From NCBI GenBank assembly GCA_003640385.1, contig RCAB01000144.1, positions 62,001 to 126,000 of the forward strand: a stretch of DNA of 64,000 bases, read 5' to 3'. Source of the DNA: Setaria digitata. Taxonomy: Eukaryota > Nematoda > Chromadorea > Rhabditida > Setariidae. Every line of letters starts with the position of its first letter. Position 1 is the stretch's first letter. A program made the translations under genes and the position numbers. Below, one piece after another: positions 36,761 through 48,200 of the stretch. The notes below the pieces were generated by a model. The model had not been told where the DNA came from and did not search any database. It saw nothing but the letters and a program-made list of their open reading frames with translations.

Positions 36761-38560
36761 ATGTGTGTTTCAATGATCGGTCAACTGATGTTCGCTATAA
36801 TAATGTTTATCACATTTGTGTTAACCATTATTGCATTTACCACGCCTGGTAAAATTCTGTCGTACTTCAATCACAAAAAATCGATATCCGGATCTTCTAG
36901 ATGATCAATTTGGTATCCATCAAAAAATGTGCCCGTTGTAAAGATCAATTAGATGTGCAATCTACTACGGACAATTTAATACAATTGCAAATTACTTGAG
37001 AAATCGGCTATATTTTCTCCGATATCATTTATGAACTCAATAATGCATCAGTTGATAATCTGCAAAATTTGCAAGATTGAGGAAATAAATGCAATAAAGT
37101 AGATTTCATACTTAACAGATTAATTCATTATGAGTCTGCGACACTGAAGTTATGTTGTGAATTCAAGTAGGTAGAAGGAACTCTCAAAAATTTTCAAAAT
37201 AACATTGTCTATAAACAGGTGCGATCATAGAACACTTGATAATTTTTTATTCATTAAAGCGCTGTGAAAGCAAGTAAAGTTATAAATTTCGCATGACCTT
37301 TTTGTCTTACCATAAGACAAAATTAGTTATATCATAAGGTTTAAGTACCATAAGTTAAAACTATTATAAAAATTTAAGGTTGGAAGTCATTTACGGTGAT
37401 AAAAGGTCATGAGAGTACGGCAGAGAAGTATTTGCTACCAGAAACGATGGGACTTCTTTGGTGTACCTCACCTACAATCGGAAAAACTTCCAAAATCGAC
37501 TACTGTAACTTGTGGCAGAATGTAAGTTTTCATGTCTTCTAAACACTTTGCAAGTATTTTTTCTTTTTTCGAAGAAGGCGGAAGAAATGTCATTATTTGT
37601 TGCATTAGTTATAAAGAAGATGTAAAAGTTGGCATTAATTAATGCTACCGAATTCCTTCCCATAGATCCAGCATCGTCCCTAGACTGCCTAACATTTTGT
37701 TAGTCTTGAACTTTAGGATAACAATGGGCATTTATTGTATAACAATTCATTTCATTCACCTAAAATAATTTATCCATTTGACACTACTAGATATCTTATC
37801 TGTGAAACACAATGATCTATAATGATAATTCATCAGCAAGATAAAAAGGAAATAATTAAGAATGGTGGATAATTTGTTAATTACAGAATAAACCAAGCTA
37901 TGAGAAGGATGTCACTGTCCTGATGATTGCAACATTAATTCTCGAAGTTGGTGCACTCATCTGGATATCCGTAACATTCTGCGCATGCTGTTGCCGTGAA
38001 TTCTGGATTCTGTTTCTACCCTTATCAGCTTTCTTGGCCACATTAACATTAGGCTTTTCACTGCTTATATATACAAATAACAATGAGAATTCATTCGGTT
38101 AGTTTCACTAATTTAATTTAAAATAGTTTCTATTAGAAATGATCTTAATTTATTTGTTTTACCAAAATATATTATCTCCTCAAACTCTTTTTCTTCAGTA
38201 ATATTTTGATCAATTTTTGCAATAATTTCAATTTCGATCACAGCAGGAAGAAAATAAAAAAAAAAAAAAAAAAAACGAGAAGAAAAGATAGACAATAAAA
38301 GACGAAATTTGGTGTTTTTTTTTTAGCTTCTAATTTTAACAAAGTTCCGAAATTATCTGCCACTGCTTCCGGATATATTTGATCAACAAATTTAAAATTT
38401 ATCTTTAGATATACTGGCTGAAAGCAAAGATATTGTATCAGGTGCTTATCATGTTGACTTTTCCTACAGCTATTATCTAGCCTGGATTGCTCTATTTTTG
38501 GCTGTTATTTGCATTCTGGTTGGTACTTTTGCTAAGAAACTTGCCCAGATTTGCTGCTAA
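36761..38560 (+). CDS. Clc-like (claudin-type) four-helix membrane protein D
   Basis: Four exons: 36761-36848, 37379-37521, 37887-38097, 38409-38560; phases 1,0,1; 197 residues. Helix 1 is followed by TTPGWKSF. The first loop, only 47 residues, has the clearest claudin-type signature of the array, MGLLWC then DYCNLW. Helices 2 and 3 surround VTFCACCCREFW, and helix 4 (YYLAWIALFLAVICILVG) ends KKLAQICC. It is a standard Clc-like (PF07062) protein and the best reference for its neighbours. Exon 2 uses an unusual TTTAAG acceptor instead of TTTCAG; this is forced by phase and gives the conserved G-W after TP. It follows gene C by about 2.2 kb on the same strand. Confidence 0.88.
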
Positions 38561-40289
38561 TTGTACGCTTTGTGCTAATTATGTGACAATGATTTACTTC
38601 TATTTCTTGCAGTCGTTTGACAGCAAAAAAAATTAGCACTTAAAACATTGAACGAATCAATTAAACTTATCCTATAGTGTTTGCTCCAACATTTTAAAAC
38701 AGTCCAAAAATGTGCACATTAATTATTTTATTAAAGATCAAATATGATCAAGTTACTAGTGCTTTGTCCTTTACAGAGAACTGCGCAACAGAAATTGAAA
38801 AACAAAAAAAAAAAAGTTACTGCAAGTTTGCTTTCTTCACAGAAATAGAAAAATTTGAATTTGAATTAGTAAACACTACTTGAAAGTCAAAATTCCTTCG
38901 GCCTTTTAAATTTTAATCATTATTACTTGAATCTGAAGAAGAAGGAGTTATTTGGATTCATTTGAAATTTTTTGATTTGAAATGCAAATTTTTTAACAAG
39001 CATTTAATATGAACGAGTTTATATGAAAATGTTTTTTTATGACTCTATGTTCAAAAGCTCTTTTTTTTTCCTATTATTTTAATCAAGTGTTGTCATCAAT
39101 ATAAATCAGCTTGTTTAATAATATTTTATGATTTTCCGTCTTTTTTTTTGTCATAATATGTTCTGTTACTAAATTTACACATATAAAAAGTTTGCTTTAC
39201 TATAGTGTGCGGCTATATGAATCGAAATTCCAAAATTTCCTCAAATTTTAAGGTTATTTTGCCGTAATCGAAATTGATTTTTAAGAAAGATATGAGAGCA
39301 TCTAATAGTAAATTACAGGATAATTAATCACTATATTGCATTTTGTACAAGTTATAATGCGAAAATGTTTGAGTAATTTAGGCGCTGAGTAAAAATGATT
39401 AAGGAAATTGATAAGCTGAATTAATTCTATTCTGAATGTTACTACATTAGAAAATTAGACTCTGCAGAGCACATTCATTTTGGACTTTTCAAAATTCAAT
39501 TCCCTAATGGAAAAGTCAGAAGGAAGAAGAAAAATAGATAAACAAAATGCTTTCAAGTGTCTAATTAGTCTGAGTGATCAACGACAAGTAGGCCAATTAG
39601 TGACAAGTGACTAATCCTATCAGAGATAGATTACGGAGATCCGTTTATAGTACTTAAGCATTTTCCACTGCTGTTCCTCGTAAGAACGAGATGTGAAGTT
39701 GTTTGGAATGTTAAATGCATCTATGAATTAATAATCAGTCTGAGAAATGATTGGAGTTGAAGTGTACACTGGTCATTGTTACTTGTTGCGGTCACTACCA
39801 CTTATCATTGTTTATTGCAGCCATTATCATCATTGGTTAGTACGATTACTTCATTGCGATCTGTCGTTACTTATGATAGCTTCCATTACAATTCATTTAT
39901 CTCGAATATTACTGATATTATCACTGTAAAGTACTCTTTATCATTATTGTTACTGTGAATTGACGCTATTACAATCGTTCGTGTAATTAATTACTGACAT
40001 CTAATAGAATTGAAAATAAAATCACTATGTGTTTGTATAAGCAGCGTTGAGACTGATAAGACAGTGATAAGGGAAAGTGAAAAAGAGGTAGGAGAAAAAG
40101 AAGAAAGATGAAATGTGGGGATGGAAGAAACGGAAGACAGAGAGAGCGGAAATGGATAAAGCGTAGAGTAGTGGGGAAAGAATGATGGGCAAAATGAGGG
40201 AATGATTAAGGTGATTTAGTTGGGAGTGTCGACAGAGATTAGGAGTGAATTGTGGGGTGTTATTTTTGTTAAAACAAACAACAGAGATA

Positions 40290-40370
40290 GTAACAACAAC
40301 AACAACAATAACAACAACAACGACAACAACAACAACAGCGACAACAACGACAACGACAACGGCAACGATA
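40290..40370. repeat. Impure (AAC)n trinucleotide repeat
   Basis: About 25 triplets of AAC with AAT, GAC, AGC and GGC interruptions. In one plus frame it reads as poly-Asn and in one minus frame as poly-Val, but neither frame has an ATG or splice support. Confidence 0.85.
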
Positions 40371-40820
40371 GCGTTATTCAAGTACATTTAACCCTTCACG
40401 CTTTATTTTTTAGGCGTAAAAGCCGTAGAAAAGATGATTGGACGTCACTGTTAGTAGTGGTTCTAGGAGATTTTGACGTGGTGATATGCGTGCAGAAACG
40501 TTTGAAGGGCGACTAGCGTAAAATATTAGGGGATATGTTTTGAATCACTACGTGAAATACGAATTACGTTTTATTCGAAAGTTACATACAATAAAACATT
40601 TTGGTGGACTTTTGTTCGATTGACTTCATAATTTATCCCCTACTTGTCACGTAGAATCTAACGAATGTGCTGTTCCTCTCACTTCTAAATCTATAATAAT
40701 CCTGTACAAAAAACTTGAATATTGTGTTTTTTTGCAGAGAATATTCTGTTCTTTTTGTTCTTTAAAGACTTCCTTCCGTGGCTACCACTTCCAGCCTGTT
40801 GACCACTTTAATGTACCATA

Positions 40821-40828
40821 AATTTCAG
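40821..40828 (+). promoter_or_regulatory. Likely trans-splice acceptor of EED
   Basis: AATTTCAG one base before the ATG at 40830, the tight spacing common for nematode spliced-leader sites. Confidence 0.5.
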
Positions 40829-40829
40829 A

Positions 40830-43800
40830 ATGTCACTTGGGAGAGGATCCAGTCCAAGTGGAACCAGTGAAGCAAGTCAGTCTTCGTCTTACTCAACTAA
40901 CCAGCGTGTAAGTTTGCCCTAATTTATTCCTTGGTATATATAATTAGAAATATAATGGGATGTACTGGTGGAAGAATTTTACTTATCCACCAATGGATGG
41001 GTAACTAAAGCCGAATAGAGGAAAGTTGCAGCATACTGTTAGTGTTTTCCGAAGAATTTTCTTTAGTTGGAGAAATGTATCTGGTAATTAGCATGATTAT
41101 GCTTCGTCCAATCTTTCTATATTTTAGTATTCCCTTGTAATTAGTATTATTTTCATGGCTCGTTCTAGAAAAGTAGAAAATCGATAAAACCATCGACATC
41201 TCTGCGAAGTCCTCCACGAATACCCTTCAAGCACCTCAGTACAGTTTATGTTAGTTAAATTTAACTATCTTGAAATATGATCATCTTATTTTATTTCATT
41301 AATTAACTGATTTGACACTACTGACTGTTCTTGACGATTAATTCGTAACGTACCATGTACCAAGTAGGTGAGAGTGAACTTGGATTAAAGAAGTTCTGGG
41401 TAGCTTTTCATCAGGTTTTTTTTTGGAAAGAAATATTCTCATTATTAATCGTGAGAACGGTAAACATCTAATAATTTTACTTTTACTTACATATCACGAT
41501 ATTATTTATTGGTTAATTGTTTGCCCAAAGTTAATTCAAATCTAGTCTCATCTCAGAAAACCCACTTTTTTTTGAAGAGGAAAGTGCCTAGTTCAACGAT
41601 TATTTATTTCAGGAAGGGCATAAGAAGACAATATATGGAGTTGCATTTAGTCCATATCTTATTTCTAATCCTCATTTTGCAACTGTTGGAGAAAATCGGG
41701 TATAGTTTTTGCTTTTTTTGCTTTTCCGAATTTCATTTACATTCTAATTTTTTTTTTCGAATATTTCAATATTCGAAAAAAAAATATTGATTGGATTGCT
41801 GTAAGTCTCATTTCACATTTTAGTCTGCCATTACAATNTATTCGAAAAAAAAATATTGATTGGATTGCTGTAAGTCTCATTTCACATTTTAGTCTGCCAT
41901 TACAATTTCTCTATGATCGACATGTTCTTCATTTTTACTTTTTAATTAACCCTGCCAGTAACTGTCTTCTTCGTTATCCAGACTATACTGAATTATAGCC
42001 TACTATGATTTTATATACTTTTAGTAGACAGTAATCATCACTGCTGTGGAAATTCCGTATAATTCCAATAAATTAAACTTGAGATCTTATTGTTCATTAA
42101 AGTTCTGCAGTTCTGAGAATTAACTTTTATAGGTAACTGTATACGCGATCGCGAAAGATGGAAACGGTATAAAGCTGTTGAGAAGTTTCCATGATTCAGC
42201 GGTAAAAATATGATTATTATCTTTTACATTTAGCAGCAAATATTGCTTATGTAATTATGTACTTTCTATTATACATATGTAAAAAACTTGTGTTTTCAGT
42301 TATTAAACTTAATTTTTCTTCTACAGAAAAATGAATGGTTTTTCTCTGTCTGTTGGGCGTATGATACTGAGAACGATGTGCATGTCGTGGTTGCGGGTGG
42401 AAACCGTGGAATTATACGAGTAATTGATGTTGTAACTGGTGATCTCGTCAATGTCAGTTTTTTAGATCTGGCATATAATACTGGAATAAGTTATTGATTC
42501 ACTGTGGTTTCCGGTTTTTTTTTCTTTTGTTTGCATATTTTATGACATTTAAAGCAAGGTTTAAAATTACTTCAGAGTTTGATAGGACACGGTGATGCTG
42601 TAAATGATGTTCGTGTTTTCCCAAACGATTCCATGATCATTGCTTCGGCTAGCAAAGATTTCACAGCTAGGATATGGAATATTCATAACAGTGCCTGCTT
42701 AGCTATCCTTGGGGGAGTTGAAGGTCATTTAGACCAGGTTATATCAGTGGTAAGTTTATGACTGAGCTTATCCTATTTCTGCTACTTTCTAAATTTATTT
42801 TTCACTGTTGGTAGTATTAAAAAAAAATGCTACCCCACATTTTCGCTTGATATGAATTATACAATGTTAATTTTTATGTAAATTATTTCATTTGATTATC
42901 GACTGACTCAGTAAGCATAACTGCCCATTTTAATTACTTTATAGGACTTTGATGCGGAAAGTGAATATTTGGCATCAGCAAGCATGGATCATACAGTCAA
43001 GCTATGGTATGTTGGAAAGGGAAGTGGCGTTGATCGACTGGTTGAACAGTCCAAAGCTGATCTGAGAGTAAATCCTATTTCGCTTTATCTTTTTTCTCAT
43101 GGAAAAGATTAGTCTAGCTTTCAGTAACATTTTGTTCAGCTGAACTTTTGTATTTCTACATTGTTGTAAAGTGTGTAAAATTTGTTTACTAACTTCACCA
43201 TGTATTTCGACGTTAGGTAGAATGGTTGAGTTGGGACTGGAATTTATCATGAAAATTTATTAGAAAAATGAATAGGTAATACTCTTGTAATGGTTCGTGT
43301 AATATCACTGCCTTACTTCCAAGTATTTCATTTATGTTTTATAAGATAGTTGAAGATGTATCTCTGTCAGTATCAAAAATATTTTGCAGCTAGTTGATTT
43401 CCCAGCCGAAATACATTATCCACGTTGTAGCACCCGCGATGTACATACAAATTACGTTGACTGTGTTCGCATCTTCCACAGGCTTATATTTTCCAAGGTA
43501 AATTTGTCAATTTATGCATTGCTTGCTATCTCGATTACGTCGCTTTTATTTTCATAAATTATTCCAGTGATTTAGAAGAGCTTGACTTAGATGGGCGATG
43601 AATGGTGCATTTTCATTTCATTTTTTCAATGCAGTACTTTGAACTTAAATTGATTCATTTAATTATCAACCGAAACTGATTTTAGTCAACTGAAAACGAA
43701 ATAGCCTTATGGAAATTTGGTGATTTTGACGATATGGTCGCTGGACAAGGTAATAAGGTTAAGACTGAAACCTGCGTTATTCATTTTCGCCAGATGGAAT

Positions 43801-44692
43801 TGCCCGAAACCAATATGTGGTATATAAAATTCGAAATTGATCCACTGGAAAAGGTAATTTATAGAAATTCCTCATTTTATTTTCTAACAACTTTCAATGA
43901 GTTCTATTCCCAGTTAAATCCTGAATATTGTCTTGTTTACTTTTGTGAATGCTTCACTCGATTTGATAATAAATAAAATCATTTAAACTATCGAATCCTG
44001 TGTATATCGTCATGTGCTGCAAATCACTCTTTTCCCAGTATACGTAGAATATGAATTAGATATTCAGACTGAACGTTGTTTTTGAGATGCTTGCTTATTG
44101 TAAACTATTAACCACTTTATATTATTAAATTTCAGTACCTCGTTTGTGGTAATCAAAAGGGTGAAATTCATGTATGGGAAATTAACAGTGGCTCATTGCC
44201 ATCTGTGAAAAGGTTTGTATTTGTTTTTTTCTTTCTTTTTTCCATGTACAGTGTGGATGAAGCTTGATTTATTTTTATGATGTATATATCTGAATTTATA
44301 ACTATAGTTTTTAGGCTTAATTATTTGTATACTGCATAATCAGTCCTATTAGACACATATCTTATTTGATCAGTGGTTTCATCAAGTATGTTTCTAGTAA
44401 TTACGTGCTACGTCCAAAAGATGTTGGTTGTGCAATAAGACAGGTTGCATTCAGCCCATGTGGTCAACATATAATTGCCGTAGCAGACGATGCTAGTATA
44501 TCCAGGTTTGCAAGACGGATGTGATATTTGCACAGGAAATAATTTATTAAAATTAGTTATTATATTTCACATAATGAGTCCATGCCTGAGATGCTTATGA
44601 ACTAGGTAACTGAAATATAATGATGTCGAAGTTTCAGATTTCTCCACTTTGAAAATTTTCGATTTTTTCTCCTCACTTTCACGGGTGCTTAG
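40830..44692 (+). CDS. mes-6: Polycomb repressive complex 2 subunit EED/ESC (MES-6 type)
   Basis: WD40 propeller that reads trimethylated H3K27 and activates the E(z) methyltransferase. Exons: 40830-40907, 41169-41249, 41613-41699, 42133-42201, 42327-42452, 42576-42749, 42945-43067, 43390-43497, 43686-43853, 44136-44212, 44398-44505, and probably 44638-44692; about 417 residues. A Ser-rich, low-complexity start is followed by blades that match EED closely: [115 protein letters not shown]. The 3' end is uncertain: splicing to 44638 gives SRFLHFENF before a stop, whereas read-through ends at 44524 after SRFARRM. The usual W-R-W-D ending is not evident. An assembly N at 41838 lies in intron 3. 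Confidence 0.93.
41770..41906. repeat. 68-base direct duplication around an N (probable assembly join)
   Basis: Positions 41770-41837 and 41839-41906 are identical and separated by a single N at 41838. It lies within an EED intron and does not affect coding. Most likely two contig ends were abutted without merging their overlap. Confidence 0.85.
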
Positions 44693-45233
44693 CAATATTC
44701 TTCCATCGCTATCCTATGCTTTCATTACAGAAATTGTAGGGACATTTCTACCTCATTTTATTATGTGTATTTATACGGGTCCTTCTTTGCTTCGATTTCG
44801 AAAACAACTAGATAGCTGATTGCCAAATGACCATTTTATCATCTATATGTGTGGTTCTTGTTATCCCGGATTCAGTAAATATATGATCTTTTTATCACTT
44901 GTAAAATACATTCCATTCCAGTAAACTGTACTAGGCTTATTCAAATGAGCAGTGATCAGAATTAATTCATATCCTTTAAATTGCTATTTTCTTGTGGCAG
45001 TTGCTATTACATGTGTTGTTCAGCTTCAGAAATGGTACGGAAGGATCACGATGAAACTAATGATAGTGCCCTGATTTTCCGCCCTTCATTTTTCCCTAGC
45101 GCTATCTTTTTTTTCTTTATCAGTCCAAACTATGATTTCGAATTACTTTGAGCTCAAATTTGAGAGACCGAGGAAATTTTGGCTAAATGATATCATCTCG
45201 AATTCAGTCTGATTCCCTTCTGGATTAGCAATA
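44693..45233. other. Spacer between convergent EED and ion-channel genes
   Basis: Only about 540 bases separate the two stop codons. No gene seen; the 3' UTRs of both genes probably lie here. Confidence 0.55.
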
Positions 45234-48200
45234 TTACCTGCTTCGCGAAAGATAATAACTCCAATAAATTATATTAAAAACAGTAAATAAACTTGGAAAT
45301 AGGATTATTGAAAGTCGATCTATGCGGTCGGCGGTCCAGCTACTTGTCTGGTGCTTGAATGAAAAACGTGCTTTTCGCGGTCGATTTCGAAAAATCCCGG
45401 TATCTTTCGAATCCAGAAGTAGTGCTTCGTCTTTCTGCCTTAGACGATTTGCGCTAAAAGTGATTTTAATTGAATTTCCAAAGGGATACGAACTTAATAA
45501 TCACTTTCGAGTTTAAATTACTATAGGTTCCTTTTTTTTTTTTTTTTGTTCGCTACAGTAGAGGAAAAAAAGCACTTTGAATACTTTGATGCATTTCTCA
45601 TATAGTCTTAAAATGCCGGAGCTCACTCCCATGAAGTGAATCAGATTTTATCGGAATTCAATGTTGGATAGATTATGGCTCCATTCAAATAGTAATTATT
45701 TCTGGTATAATTATTTAATTTTAAATTTTATGCATCCAAAAATTTCGACTTAAATTGAGTTGTTTTAGTTCGAACTACGCTACTAGGGAAGTTGTGCAAT
45801 AATTCGGCATAATTAAATTTCTTGAATATCAAACCATAAATCTCCTTTCCCAATACTACCACGAATAATTACGTTGCTTCCGGATAACGGTGCAAGAACT
45901 GTTTGGTTAATCCACGGATTGATCGGAGGACTATTGCAACCACTAAAACAACCAAGTCAATTTGGGCATAAATAAACGATTCAGATTGCTTTGAGAGAAA
46001 GGGAGAAATCCGAAAATTGAGAAATGGTGGTGAATATTTTGTTTGGAGCGAATAATACATGAATATATTGCACCACAGGTAATTATTTGATTTGTCCATT
46101 AATCCCTTAAAAAAAGTATATTTTCCTCGATCACATTTGTGCTTTGTTTATGTCTATTCAAAGGACCATTTACCTGTTACTACCTTGAGGAATATTATCA
46201 ACAGTTTCCTTATGATATATGATTGGTGAGTGTTTTCGACTAACGTATAGCGGTGGTGATCGGCTGGTGCGTTTCTTGGACAGTTTTTTCGTGGTAGCTG
46301 TCTAAAATAGATCATAATAGATACAGGAGATCTTGCTGAAGCTTATTTTAAACAAAAAAGTGAATGAGAGGTGTCATAAATGGTAAATTTCATTCATTCC
46401 GGCTGAGAATGTTAGAGCATTTTGTACTTTCAAGAGGTTCTTGCTAACAAATGTAGTCTGAAGGCTAAATTGTGGCTGATTAATAATTTCAAATTTTAAA
46501 ATGAGGAAATATTTGATAGTTACTTCACTGCGAGCATTCATTGAACCGATAATAGCTAATTCAAGAAGTGAGCAAAATACGAACGAAAGGCACGATAGCA
46601 TCCAAACATCTGGTATAATTAATTATAGTGGAATATTGAGCATTTTTCTTTAGATCATACCTCACTTCACTCTTCAACTTTTACTTCGAAAATTGAATTT
46701 TCAAATTGTCTTGTTCTTTTTTTGAATTGGAAAAAATTATTGACGAAAGAAAAAAAGTAAATATTCACTAACCAAATGCTTTAACATAACTGACGCGAGG
46801 CAAATTTCGCATGATGTTACCGAAATGAAAAGTTAGAGCAAGAAGTGAATTAACACCAAGCATTGTACGTGCTGGGATCATTTTAGCACTTAAGCAAAAA
46901 CTAATCCAGCTAAAAAGTTTCTTCATCTTGGCGAACTTTTTTGCCGAAAAAGAAAAAACCAATGAAGACGGAAAATTAGGGAGATTCATGAAATCTGAAA
47001 GAGCAAACTGATCTTCTAATGACATCATCTAACTCCAAAATTTAACTCCCAAAATCTTCCTATTACAACTGCAACTAATTTTACAAATAGTCAAATTTGT
47101 CAAATTTTATTCCAAACTCATCAGAATTTTTTTTTTTTAAAGAAAAAGGGTGGAAAAAAAAATGAAAAATTAACGAAATGATTGACTTCAATGCAAATAC
47201 CTATCATAATGGATGAATTTAATCAATCCTTATATCATCCATTTGGTAAATGATTTTACTATGATGAATGATAAGTTTCCAGCAAATCCAGAGAAATGAT
47301 AAATTATATATCTACCTGATAAAAATGGTAAGATAGGTTGGAACATATGCTTGAAATATGTACCATCCGTAACGTCTAGTAAATGTAAATGTCATTGTTA
47401 ACTCATTCCAAATACCAGCCGGATATGTCTATAATGGAAGCCTGATTTTATCAGAGCTGATTTTTATCACTTGAAAAATCACTGAAAATCAATTAGCTGG
47501 TACCAAAGTTGCTTTAATGTGCTTTAATATTGCTTAGAAATAGTAATTCCTGGGAACTGCATGATTGATGGAATCCTCTATCGGTCGAATGATCAGCGCT
47601 TTTTTCGTTAAACCGGTGACAGAAATAGTTTAAATACCTCTGTTAGTCATTTAAATCTCTCTCCATCATTCCATCAATGCTTTTAAAATGCACTTCATTA
47701 ATTGAAAAAATGAATTTCTTAATTTCACTATTAATTAATTAAACAAACATTGAAGTCTCCGAAAGCGTTCTCTCAGTGCAAATGAATACACACAGTCGAT
47801 TAAAGGATTAAAATTTTATATTGAAAAGTGAAATTGTGTACCACATGTGCAATCGATGTATTATAATTACTCAGAACGAAGTCAGGTAAGATTATTTGAT
47901 CTTTTAATAGTATTAGTGGTTCTTTTGTATTGATCCATCGCATATCAACCTCCTAAACAAGTTATCACTTAAGCATTTCAGAAAAATGAAAAAAAAAAAA
48001 AAAAAAAACAAAGCGAAAAAAAAATTGGGTTCTTCTGAAGTTAGCAGCTTCTTCATCTCCTTTCTTTCTTAATTAATGAATTTCACATGTTTAATGAATC
48101 TAATGCTTCATCTAATTACATTCACTTAACAATCATCAATTATTGACGATTTTTTTCCTTATTCTACTCTTGCAATGAGGAGCTTTTTATGTGTTATTTC

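Larger units (their letters stand above)
38561..40829. other. Spacer between Clc-like D and EED
   Basis: AT-rich 3' flank, then an impure AAC/CAA triplet repeat at 40290-40370 in a locally GC-richer stretch. No gene is supported. The segment ends with the acceptor AATTTCAG (40821-40828). Confidence 0.5.

Noticed and set aside
40220..40516. 98-codon frame rich in Asn
   Set aside because: It is the AAC repeat read in one frame; it has no ATG start and the opposite frame reads poly-Val.
45873..46099. 76-codon minus frame as the carboxyl end of the channel
   Set aside because: It would lack M4; using the GTAATT donor at 45872 joins in phase to the exon at 45453-45234, which carries M4.
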